Shown in pieces: positions 8,083 through 12,939 of a stretch of 12,939 nt of DNA. The stretch comes from Acanthamoeba sp. SK_2022b (lineage: Eukaryota; Discosea; Longamoebia; Acanthamoebidae). Positions within the stretch are counted from its first letter, which is position 1; each line of letters starts with the position of its first letter. Location of the stretch: the NCBI GenBank assembly GCA_027943245.1, contig JANDJZ010001276.1, positions 1-12,939 on the forward strand, in the 5' to 3' direction. The notes below the pieces were generated by a model. That model was not told the DNA's origin. It worked only from the letters and a program-made list of their open reading frames with translations, and ran no database searches. Made by a program: the position numbers and the translations under genes.

Positions 8083-8695
8083 CAGACCAACTTTTGTTGG
8101 CTCGTTGACTGTCCCCACCCACAAACTCACTCACCCACAAACTTGCTGGGCGCCCGCATACCAGTCGCAACAACAAGGGCGGGACTTACCGCGATGCAAC
8201 TCGTGGTTTGATTCGCTGCCCAAACGGCTGCCTCATCTCCGCTGGCTCAACCTCACCCTCGCACATGGCGCCAGCACCCATCCGGGATGTCTCCAGGTTT
8301 TGTGTGCCTGTTTAGTGTGCATGAGCCTGCTGGTCAGGGACAACGGATGACTTTCTCTCTCTTTCCTATGTTTGGTGGTTTTCGGGTGGCGATAGGTCAT
8401 GCAAGAGAACGGCGTGTCCGTGCTCTGGAGGCGTATGACAAACAGGCCGAGTCCCCCACGTCCTGTCGAGCAACCGGCCCAACGCCCGGTGCTTCGAGAG
8501 GTGGACGGCCAATGGCGCGCCTTCATCAGGATGTGCGCGGAAGAGAGCGCGCGAATTCGGTGGCGCGAGCTGGTCGAGGATGACGGTGATGACGATCACA
8601 ACGACCAAGCCGAGAACGAGGAAGGGGAGGAACGGGGTGATGACGACGAAGACGACGACGATGCGCAAGGAAGCCTGCTCTTCATGGGCTTGTGA
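6380..8695 (+). CDS. F-box/leucine-rich-repeat protein, copy 2 (ten exons, intact)
   Basis: Exons: 6380-6560, 6663-6769, 6834-6900, 7006-7154, 7289-7358, 7470-7568, 7662-7806, 7906-8038, 8165-8296 and 8396-8695; 1383 nt, 460 aa. All introns are GT-AG and every junction keeps the frame. F-box (residues about 16-50): WLPAELWAMVCGYL, then DLTRLSATCWYLRSH. LRR units follow roughly one per exon: LVSLDLSAWDTF, LESLSVSHTSI, LTTLDVSVTEV plus LRELKMSSISG, VEVLDLSNCSG, LRELSLNGALL, LEKLDISNCTLM, ITSLDLSQTRLAH and LRWLNLTLAHG. The last exon (residues 362-460) encodes a WRAFIRMCAEE helix-like stretch, a long Asp/Glu run and the ending AQGSLLFMGL. F-box proteins normally bring LRR-bound substrates to SCF ubiquitin ligases; partner and substrate are unknown. 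Intron 1 (102 nt) has no stop and is a multiple of three, so retention would add 34 residues. Confidence 0.85.
6646..6657 (+). repeat. G12 homopolymer just before the exon 2 acceptor of copy 2
   Basis: Twelve G residues end three bases before the CAG of the acceptor (6660-6662), where a pyrimidine tract would be expected. A similar G11 run lies before the exon 5 acceptor of the methyltransferase gene. Confidence 0.9.
8043..8080. repeat. (AC)19 microsatellite in intron of F-box/LRR copy 2
   Basis: Nineteen AC units directly follow the GTAA donor at 8039. This is the same position as the (AC)26 run in copy 1, supporting a shared origin of the intron. Confidence 0.95.
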
Positions 8696-8701
8696 TAAAA
8701 G

Positions 8702-8755
8702 AATTTGATTGGTCATAAATAATTCAACAATTTGATTGGTCATAAATAATTCAAC
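8702..8755. promoter_or_regulatory. 27-bp direct repeat carrying two inverted CCAAT boxes
   Basis: A 27-bp unit starting AATTTGATTGGTCATAAATA is present twice without a gap (8702-8728 and 8729-8755). Each contains TGATTGGTC, a good inverted CCAAT (NF-Y type) box, with ATTGG at 8708-8712 and 8735-8739, ending 88 and 61 bp before the methyltransferase ATG. The repeat starts only 7 bp after the stop codon of the F-box gene, so it must serve both the 3' end of one gene and the promoter of the next. The promoter role is inferred from position and motif. Confidence 0.55.
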
Positions 8756-8760
8756 AATAC

Positions 8761-8766
8761 AATAAA
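8761..8766 (+). terminator. AATAAA, possible poly(A) signal of F-box/LRR copy 2
   Basis: This AATAAA lies 66 bp after the copy 2 stop and only 34 bp before the methyltransferase ATG. If used, cleavage would fall inside or next to the 5' leader of the downstream gene, meaning the two transcription units touch or overlap. Confidence 0.4.
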
Positions 8767-8799
8767 GAAAATGTAAAAGAAAAGCGTGGGCTCACAACA

Positions 8800-9814
8800 A
8801 TGGCAAGTGATGGCGGATCGTGGGAGAGGAAGGGACTGGAGATGAAGGGCGGCGGGTACTACAGTGCCCACACCAAGGGCGCAGGGGCGGCGATCCTGAA
8901 CACGTTGCCGCTCCTCCTGGCGGCGCTGCAGGGCGCGCTCACCACCAGCGGTGACCCCACTCCCAACGGTGGCTCCTCCCGCCTTCCAACCGACCTGCCC
9001 CTCTTCGCCATCGCCGACTACGGCGCGGCTGATGGTGGCACCTCTCAAGGTTCATAATTGAGCTGTTACATTAAAATAAAGAAAGCTATTGTTTTCATTT
9101 AATTAAATAAATAAAATAAAAAATTTGGTTGGCAGGTCTGATGAGACGGGCGGTCGAGGAGGTGCGGGCCGCGAGGGGCGCGTACGTGGGCGTGAGCATC
9201 ACGTACACGGACAGGCCCAGCAACGACTTCTCGGCCCTCTTCGAGATGCTGCAGGACCCCGCCAACAAGGAGAGCCCGCTCCACGCCCTGTCCAACGTCT
9301 ACATTTTTGCCTGTGGTACATGCACACGCGCACACACGCGCACACACGCGCGCGTGCGACAATCAATGTCGACTTTCTCTCAACGTCGATCAACCGCAGG
9401 GCGTTCCTTCTACGAGCCCAACTTCCCGCCCGAGTCCATTCACCTGGGCTTCTCGGCGACGGCCATGCACTGGCTCTCGGGCGCGCCCGGCCCGCTGTCC
9501 CAGCACGTCCAGGCCGTGGGCGCCACCGCCGACGAGAAGGCCGCCTTCCAGGCCCACGCCAAGAAGGACTGGGAGACCATCCTGCTCCACCGGGTACACC
9601 CGCCTCCCCCCTTCCTCCTCCTGCGCCACCTTAAGGTCGACTGACCGGCCAGCCGTCGTTGGACTGGTCGTGACACGTCATCAGGGCAGAGAGCTGGCCA
9701 AGGGCGGGCGACTGCTGCTGGTCAACTTTTGCGTGGACGAGCAGGGCAGGTACCTGGGCAACACCGAGTACCGGCAGTCCATGTTCGACGTCATGAACAA
9801 GGCAAAGCACACAC

Positions 9815-9859
<45 letters not shown>

Positions 9860-10424
9860 CATACACGCCCGCGCGCATGTGCGCTCATAGCTGGGAATTG
9901 TTGGGGGGGGGGGCGAGTGCAGCTGTGGCGGGACATGGCGGAGGAGGGCCTGATCACGCGGGAGGAGTACGCCCGCACGGCGTTTGCCCAGTACTACCGA
10001 ACAAAGGCCGAGTTTCTGGAGCCGCTCACCGACCCGCAGAGCCCCGTGGCCGCCCTCGGCCTCGTCGTCGACGCCTGCACGACCGACATCGTGCGGTGTC
10101 CCTACCGCCAGAGCTTCGGCAACGGTAAACGCAACCATACTGTGTGTGTGTTGTGTGTGTGTGCGTGCTTGTGTCGCAGCGCTGACGATCCAGAGCTGGT
10201 CAGGGGAGTACGACGCGGCAGGGTATTCGCGCGCGCTGGTGGGGACGATCAGGTCGTGGAGCGAGGGCGTGTTCTTTGCCGGACTCGACGAGGGCCGCGA
10301 GCGCCCGAGGAAGCACGAGCTGGTCGACCTCTTTTACGAACGGTATCGGCGCCTGGTCGAGTCGTCGCCCACCGAGCATGCCATGGACTACGTCCACTGC
10401 TATCTCCTCTTGCACAAGGAGTAG
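8800..10424 (+). CDS. SABATH-family SAM-dependent carboxyl methyltransferase
   Basis: Exons: 8800-9049, 9136-9315, 9400-9593, 9685-9801, 9923-10124 and 10180-10424; 1188 nt, 395 aa, within the usual 350-400 range. SABATH enzymes transfer a methyl group from SAM to the carboxyl of small acids (salicylate, jasmonate, indole acetate, farnesoic acid) or to ring nitrogens. Order of family features: N-terminal GGGYYSAHTKGAG, where plant enzymes have a Tyr-Ser SAM/substrate motif; LFAIADYGAADGGTS (68-82), the SAM loop; YTDRPSNDFSALFEML, matching the D-x-P-x-NDF-x-x-LF block; GRSFYEPNFPPESIHLGFS then AMHWLS, matching the SFY...SxH...S...WLS block; GGRLLLVNF (strand before the insertion domain); and a C-terminal AMDYVHCYLLLHKE. 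Introns are GT-AG except the fourth (9802-9922), which starts GC after AAG. Substrate cannot be predicted. No signal peptide is seen, so probably cytosolic. Confidence 0.9.
9318..9359. repeat. Alternating CA/CG tract in methyltransferase intron 2
   Basis: A run of alternating purine and pyrimidine made of CACA and CGCG blocks, ending CGCGCGTGCG, occupies the first half of the 84-nt intron 9316-9399. Such sequence has a known tendency to adopt left-handed DNA under supercoiling. Confidence 0.8.
9816..9858. repeat. AC microsatellite in the GC-AG intron of the methyltransferase
   Basis: About 21 AC units occupy the first half of the intron 9802-9922. The second half ends with a G11 run (9903-9913) shortly before the acceptor CAG (9920-9922), leaving little room for a normal pyrimidine tract. 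Confidence 0.9.
10140..10164. repeat. GT repeat filling methyltransferase intron 5
   Basis: Interrupted TG units make up nearly half of a 55-nt intron (10125-10179), the shortest intron in the window. The acceptor is TCGCAG. Confidence 0.85.
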
Positions 10425-10797
10425 CGGAGAGACGCCTTCGAATCACCGGCGGTTCGGCTACAAAACGTTGGCGTTCACGCGCCATTGGCGCCACGATTAT
10501 CATAAAATTGACAGAACGCAAAATGAAACGATCACGAAAAAAATGATTTTATTATTGATTGATCGAGATATGTGGGGAGATAGCAAGGTGCTTGGTCTCC
10601 GTCCTCCACCTGGTGTCGGCCCGAAGGGGAGAATCAGCGTAGGTGCTTGCGCGCACTCAGCCGGTAACGGTGACGTTTTATGCGGTGGGCTAATACAACG
10701 ACCATAAAAAGGGCGGCTGCAAGACCGCTCATTTATCAATTGACCTACCACCGAGTCAACACCCCAGGCTACACAAAGCAACACAACAGCCACGACA
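10425..10797. other. Intergenic region: methyltransferase 3' flank and promoter of a small ORF
   Basis: No credible coding frame is seen over 373 bp. The first 140 bp are the 3' flank of the methyltransferase gene, becoming A/T-rich around 10500-10565 without a perfect AATAAA. A 13-base inverted repeat GCGCCATTGGCGC (10480-10492) includes an inverted CCAAT box and a TTGGCGC half site like those bound by E2F. The last 100 bp hold a TATA-like element and the leader of the ORF at 10798. Confidence 0.5.
10703..10712 (+). promoter_or_regulatory. TATA-like element upstream of the small ORF at 10798
   Basis: CATAAAAAGG lies 86-95 bp before the ATG at 10798. About 30 bp further on, a TCATTT (10729-10734) would be a reasonable initiation region, leaving a leader of roughly 65 nt ending in CACGACAATG, a good eukaryotic start context with A at -3. 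Confidence 0.45.
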
Positions 10798-11100
10798 ATG
10801 AAGCTGACCAAGTTTTCGCTCCGACGCTCGCCCAGCAAGAAGTCGACCACACACGGACTGAAGAAGTGGAAGGAGGAGCTGGACGCGGCCGCGGTCGAGC
10901 GACACGCCACCCAACGGACAGCGTCGGCAGACCAGGACAGCGGGCGTTTCCGAACCTTTCGCATGGCGCGAAGCCGAAGCTCGGTGGAGTTTGTCGACAG
11001 GGCAGACCCGCAGATACAGCGCTACCGCTCTGACCAACAGGTGCAGGCCATGGCTCAGCTCTCTGTCTCACGCCACTCCGGGCTCTCGGGTGATCGATGA
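10798..11100 (+). CDS. Small basic hypothetical protein, 100 aa
   Basis: An uninterrupted ATG-to-TGA frame, beginning MKLTKFSLRRSPSKKSTT. It has a good start context (ACAATG), high G/C at third positions and a TATA-like element upstream. The protein is rich in Arg, Lys, Ser and Gln, with several R-R-x-S and R-x-x-S sites (LRRSPS, RSRSSVEF, SRHSG) that resemble basophilic kinase targets. There is no membrane segment or known domain; it is probably largely disordered. It may end at 11100, or its last codons may be spliced onto the next ORF through a GTGATC donor at 11096 (see findings). I do not recognise it. Confidence 0.5.
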   Translation: MKLTKFSLRRSPSKKSTTHGLKKWKEELDAAAVERHATQRTASADQDSGRFRTFRMARSRSSVEFVDRADPQIQRYRSDQQVQAMAQLSVSRHSGLSGDR

Positions 11101-11238
11101 GCACTGCACCTATGTATATATTTACACCTGTACATACCACAACCAATTGCACATAAACCCAACTTGCGTTAAACAACAAAATCTCCTTGGTCCCACGCCC
11201 ATACTCTTGTGCAAGAGCTACAAGTGAGACCGCACCTC

Positions 11239-11607
11239 ATGGGATTGCTCTCGTTACTTCGCCGACGAGGCAAGAAGGTCAGGGCCCCTGCTGTTTTGCT
11301 GTCGCCCTCAACCCCGGCCGAGCCCAGTCGGAGTGACAGCGAACGTGCTCAGCTCGCTTTCCGCAAGCGCGAAGCACCGCCAGTCGAGCCAACTGTCGGC
11401 CTGGCCGCAGCGCTGGACCAGTACCTCACCGCCTTTGCCCGACAGCTCCCCTCACCACAACTGGGCGACACGACCTTGGACGCTGCCGTCCCACCGCTGG
11501 GCCCGCACGATCTCCACGATCACACTGCCGCAGCACTCCTCACCGCTCTCGATGCCTCGGCCCTGGCCTCGCTCGACGCCACCGCCCCCTCGGCTCTGGC
11601 GCGTTGA
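11239..11607 (+). CDS. Small hypothetical protein, 122 aa, Ala/Leu-rich C-terminal half
   Basis: Frame from ATG 11239 (MGLLSLLRRRGKKVRAP) to the TGA at 11605-11607. The basic N-terminus resembles that of the preceding ORF in layout (short hydrophobic run, then LRR, then a KK pair). The C-terminal half is Ala/Leu/Asp-rich, for example LAAALDQYLTAFARQL and TAAALLTALDASALASL, and could form amphipathic helices. Third positions are strongly G/C, supporting coding. The frame is open back to about 11209, so this may be the second exon of the gene at 10798, with ATG 11239 then an internal Met. No homologue recognised. Confidence 0.45.
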   Translation: MGLLSLLRRRGKKVRAPAVLLSPSTPAEPSRSDSERAQLAFRKREAPPVEPTVGLAAALDQYLTAFARQLPSPQLGDTTLDAAVPPLGPHDLHDHTAAALLTALDASALASLDATAPSALAR

Positions 11608-11682
11608 CCAAGAGGAGAGCCCGGCTCAGCGTGTGTAGGCCAACCGACCGATGACTCACATAGCGCCCTGGGCGAACAGATT

Positions 11683-11730
11683 AATAATAATAACTAATTA
11701 CCAATAATAATAACTAATTACCAATAATAA
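11683..11730. repeat. 20-bp AT-rich tandem repeat, about 2.4 copies
   Basis: A 20-base unit CCAATAATAATAACTAATTA recurs without spacing; the first copy is partial. It sits between the converging ends of a plus-strand ORF (stop 11607) and a minus-strand gene, in otherwise GC-rich surroundings. On the minus strand it follows an AATAAA at about 11737-11742, so it is probably 3' flank. Confidence 0.8.
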
Positions 11731-11738
11731 TCATAGTT

Positions 11739-11927
11739 TTATTTTTTGTTTATTTTTACACCACATTGCAGGGCACGAGGCCGTGGCGTGTCCCCTTTGC
11801 CTGCAGACGTGGCCAATGCCGCGGGCGATCTCCGCCGCTCCGCCGATCCCGGCCGGTGGGCATAGCCCGAGGCTGTCCAGAGGCGTGTGTAGCCCCACTG
11901 GGCCAGGAACGTCTCCACCCGCGGGCG
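11739..11927 (-). CDS. Candidate 3'-terminal exon of the right-edge minus-strand gene
   Basis: In one minus-strand frame, opening right after a TAG acceptor (11930-11928), 62 codons read RPRVETFLAQWGYTRLWTAS and then GYAHRPGSAERRR to a TAA at 11741-11739. An AATAAA overlaps the stop, which suits a transcript end. Joining phase 0 to the upstream gene would need a GT within its last codons, for example AGC|GTGCCC near 12024, a weak donor. Another minus frame across the same region also stays open and gives a partial zinc-knuckle look, so the choice of frame is uncertain. The surrounding 11608-12012 holds no other supported gene. Confidence 0.25.
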   Translation of the reverse strand, partial: RPRVETFLAQWGYTRLWTASGYAHRPGSAERRRSPAALATSAGKGDTPRPRALQCGVKINKK

Positions 11928-12012
11928 CTATCTCCCGCGGCCGCGCGCTGTCTCTCTCTCGCTCTCGCGCGCTACGCGAATGCGCCACGTGCGTGAGTAG
12001 GGGCGCCTCGAT

Positions 12013-12939
12013 TCACGGGATGGGCACGCTCCTGAGCTCGACCGCCTTGCCGAGCTCGTCAAAGAGGAAGCGGTCCTTCTGCGACTGCTTGCTGCCCTGT
12101 CGCGAGCCCTTGCCGTTGAGAAAGTGTCGACGGCTCGGCGGGTGGAGCTTGCAGTTGTGCACGAGCCTGCGCTGGGCCTCGGCCGGAAACCACTGGTTGA
12201 TGCGCGGCCACATGTGCTCGCGCTGCGACGTCGTGCTCACCAGCGAGAGGCCGCCGAGCAGGGTCATCGTGCGCTCCACGCGGTGATGCAGCGTGGCGCT
12301 GAAGATGCGCCGCTCGAACGTCGAGTCCGGGGCCTGGAAGCAGACCTTGTGCTGGTAGAGACGCTGGTGGGTCTCGGCGTCGGTGCCCTCGGCGATCCAG
12401 GCCAGGTCGGGCACGGCCGGCAGCACGATCGGGTGATCGATTGCTGTCGACATCTCGTGACACGTCATCAGCTCCATGAGCGTCGACGACGGCGACGACA
12501 AGGACAACGGAGATGACGAAGAAGATGATGACGACGATGACGAAGGCGAAGGCGCTTCGCTTTCGCACTTGATCGACGACGAAGGCAAGGACGAGGCCAG
12601 CGGCGATCTCGAGGATGTCGACAGTATCGATGAGGGCACCAGGGAGGCCGAGAACGGCAACGACGACGGGCTGCCGTTGGCCGTCGGCGGGGCGGCGACC
12701 TCGCGAAGCAGGAGCTCGTAGTGCTCGAGCGAGTGGCGACGGTGGCTGAAGAAGACGACCCATATGAGCTTGCCCTTCTCCGGCAGCACCGTGTAGAAGT
12801 AGTATCGGCACACCTCCTCCCGCTGCTGCTGGCCGCCCGCCGTGGCGGGCATTGATGTCGACGTAGTTGATGTCGACAAGATGGGCACGGGCGAATGCTT
12901 GACGGTCGACGCCGACGTCGACGGCGGCGGTGGCGGCGG
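12013..12939 (-). CDS. Unknown protein, 5' end beyond the window
   Basis: The minus-strand frame is open from the window edge (308 codons) to TGA at 12015-12013. No ATG with a convincing context marks the start: the edge reads a Pro run, then STSASTVKHSP, so translation probably begins further right. Parts in order: low-complexity N-terminus; an ordered block CRYYFYTVLPEKGKLIWVVF to HYELLLREVA; a Ser-rich linker with a (TCx)n run at 12511-12550; and a conserved-looking C-terminal half with DHPIVLPAVPDLAWIAEGTD, RVERTMTLLGGLSLV, HMWPRINQWFPAEAQRRL and FDELGKAVELRS. I do not recognise the family. The last codons may be replaced by splicing to 11927-11739. Confidence 0.65.
   Translation of the reverse strand, partial: PPPPPPSTSASTVKHSPVPILSTSTTSTSMPATAGGQQQREEVCRYYFYTVLPEKGKLIWVVFFSHRRHSLEHYELLLREVAAPPTANGSPSSLPFSASLVPSSILSTSSRSPLASSLPSSSIKCESEAPSPSSSSSSSSSSSPLSLSSPSSTLMELMTCHEMSTAIDHPIVLPAVPDLAWIAEGTDAETHQRLYQHKVCFQAPDSTFERRIFSATLHHRVERTMTLLGGLSLVSTTSQREHMWPRINQWFPAEAQRRLVHNCKLHPPSRRHFLNGKGSRQGSKQSQKDRFLFDELGKAVELRSVPIP

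Noticed and set aside
4004..8695. F-box/LRR pair considered as a bacterial-type or host-defence LRR effector system
   Set aside because: Intron structure, F-box and acidic tail fit an ordinary eukaryotic ubiquitin-ligase adaptor family. Nothing nearby (nuclease, kinase, transmembrane partner) supports a defence system.
9307..10128. Plus-strand open frame of 273 aa overlapping the methyltransferase
   Set aside because: It reads through introns and AC repeats in a frame different from the conserved SABATH exons and gives Pro/Arg-rich noise with a run of Thr-His.
8043..10164. AC/GT runs considered as CRISPR or other spaced repeats
   Set aside because: They are simple dinucleotide microsatellites inside introns, with no spacers and no associated genes.
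11731..11988. Minus-strand reading with a zinc-knuckle-like C-x3-GH-x4-C pattern
   Set aside because: The first Cys of the CCHC knuckle is missing (Gly in its place) and the rest of the frame is repetitive Arg/Glu. Another minus frame in the same place looks more protein-like.
12476..12721. Plus-strand Asp/Glu-rich frame (81 aa)
   Set aside because: It is the complement of the Ser-rich linker of the minus-strand gene; (GAT/GAC)n on one strand is (ATC/GTC, TCx)n on the other. The minus gene has the ordered domains.

Overview
The window looks like nuclear DNA of a free-living protist, most likely an Acanthamoeba-type amoebozoan. The grounds are GC-rich genes with strong G/C preference at third codon positions, densely packed genes on both strands, many short GT-AG introns (about 55-185 nt) that are AT-rich or filled with AC/GT repeats, and the gene content: a eukaryotic UDP-sugar pyrophosphorylase, F-box/LRR proteins and a SABATH-type methyltransferase. 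I see no bacterial operon signals, rRNA, tRNA, CRISPR array or transposase. The genus is an inference; no marker gene settles it.

Layout. At the left edge (48-331, +) lies the 3' end of an unidentified gene whose frame breaks at a run of six C. A convergent gap follows. On the minus strand, 1435-735 is a two-exon hypothetical gene with a mitochondrial-presequence-like first exon, and 3696-1541 is a complete seven-exon UDP-N-acetylglucosamine pyrophosphorylase (496 aa), the last step of UDP-GlcNAc synthesis. UAP1 is divergent from a tandem pair of plus-strand paralogues (4004-6183 and 6380-8695). Each has an N-terminal F-box, about eight leucine-rich units mostly carried on separate exons, and an acidic tail ending in AQGSLLFMG plus one residue. 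The downstream copy reads cleanly over ten exons (460 aa). The upstream copy lacks exon 2 and needs two shifted splice sites to stay open, so it is either restructured or decaying.

Only 104 bp after the second F-box gene a six-exon SABATH-family methyltransferase begins (8800-10424, 395 aa). One of its introns uses a GC donor, and its short promoter holds a duplicated 27-bp unit with inverted CCAAT boxes. Two small basic ORFs follow (10798-11100 and 11239-11607), possibly exons of one gene. A minus-strand gene of unknown function enters from the right edge (12939-12013) and may have a further 3' exon at 11927-11739.

The genes do not form one pathway. UAP1 is housekeeping (precursor for cyst-wall glycans, GPI anchors and N-glycans), the F-box pair suggests ubiquitin-ligase substrate adaptors, and the methyltransferase suggests small-acid methyl ester chemistry. 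All exon joins were worked out by hand from reading frame, splice dinucleotides and, for the F-box pair, agreement between two copies; transcript evidence would decide them. The most interesting part of the window is the young, exon-modular F-box/LRR duplication with exon loss; I found no clear new defence or mobile system.
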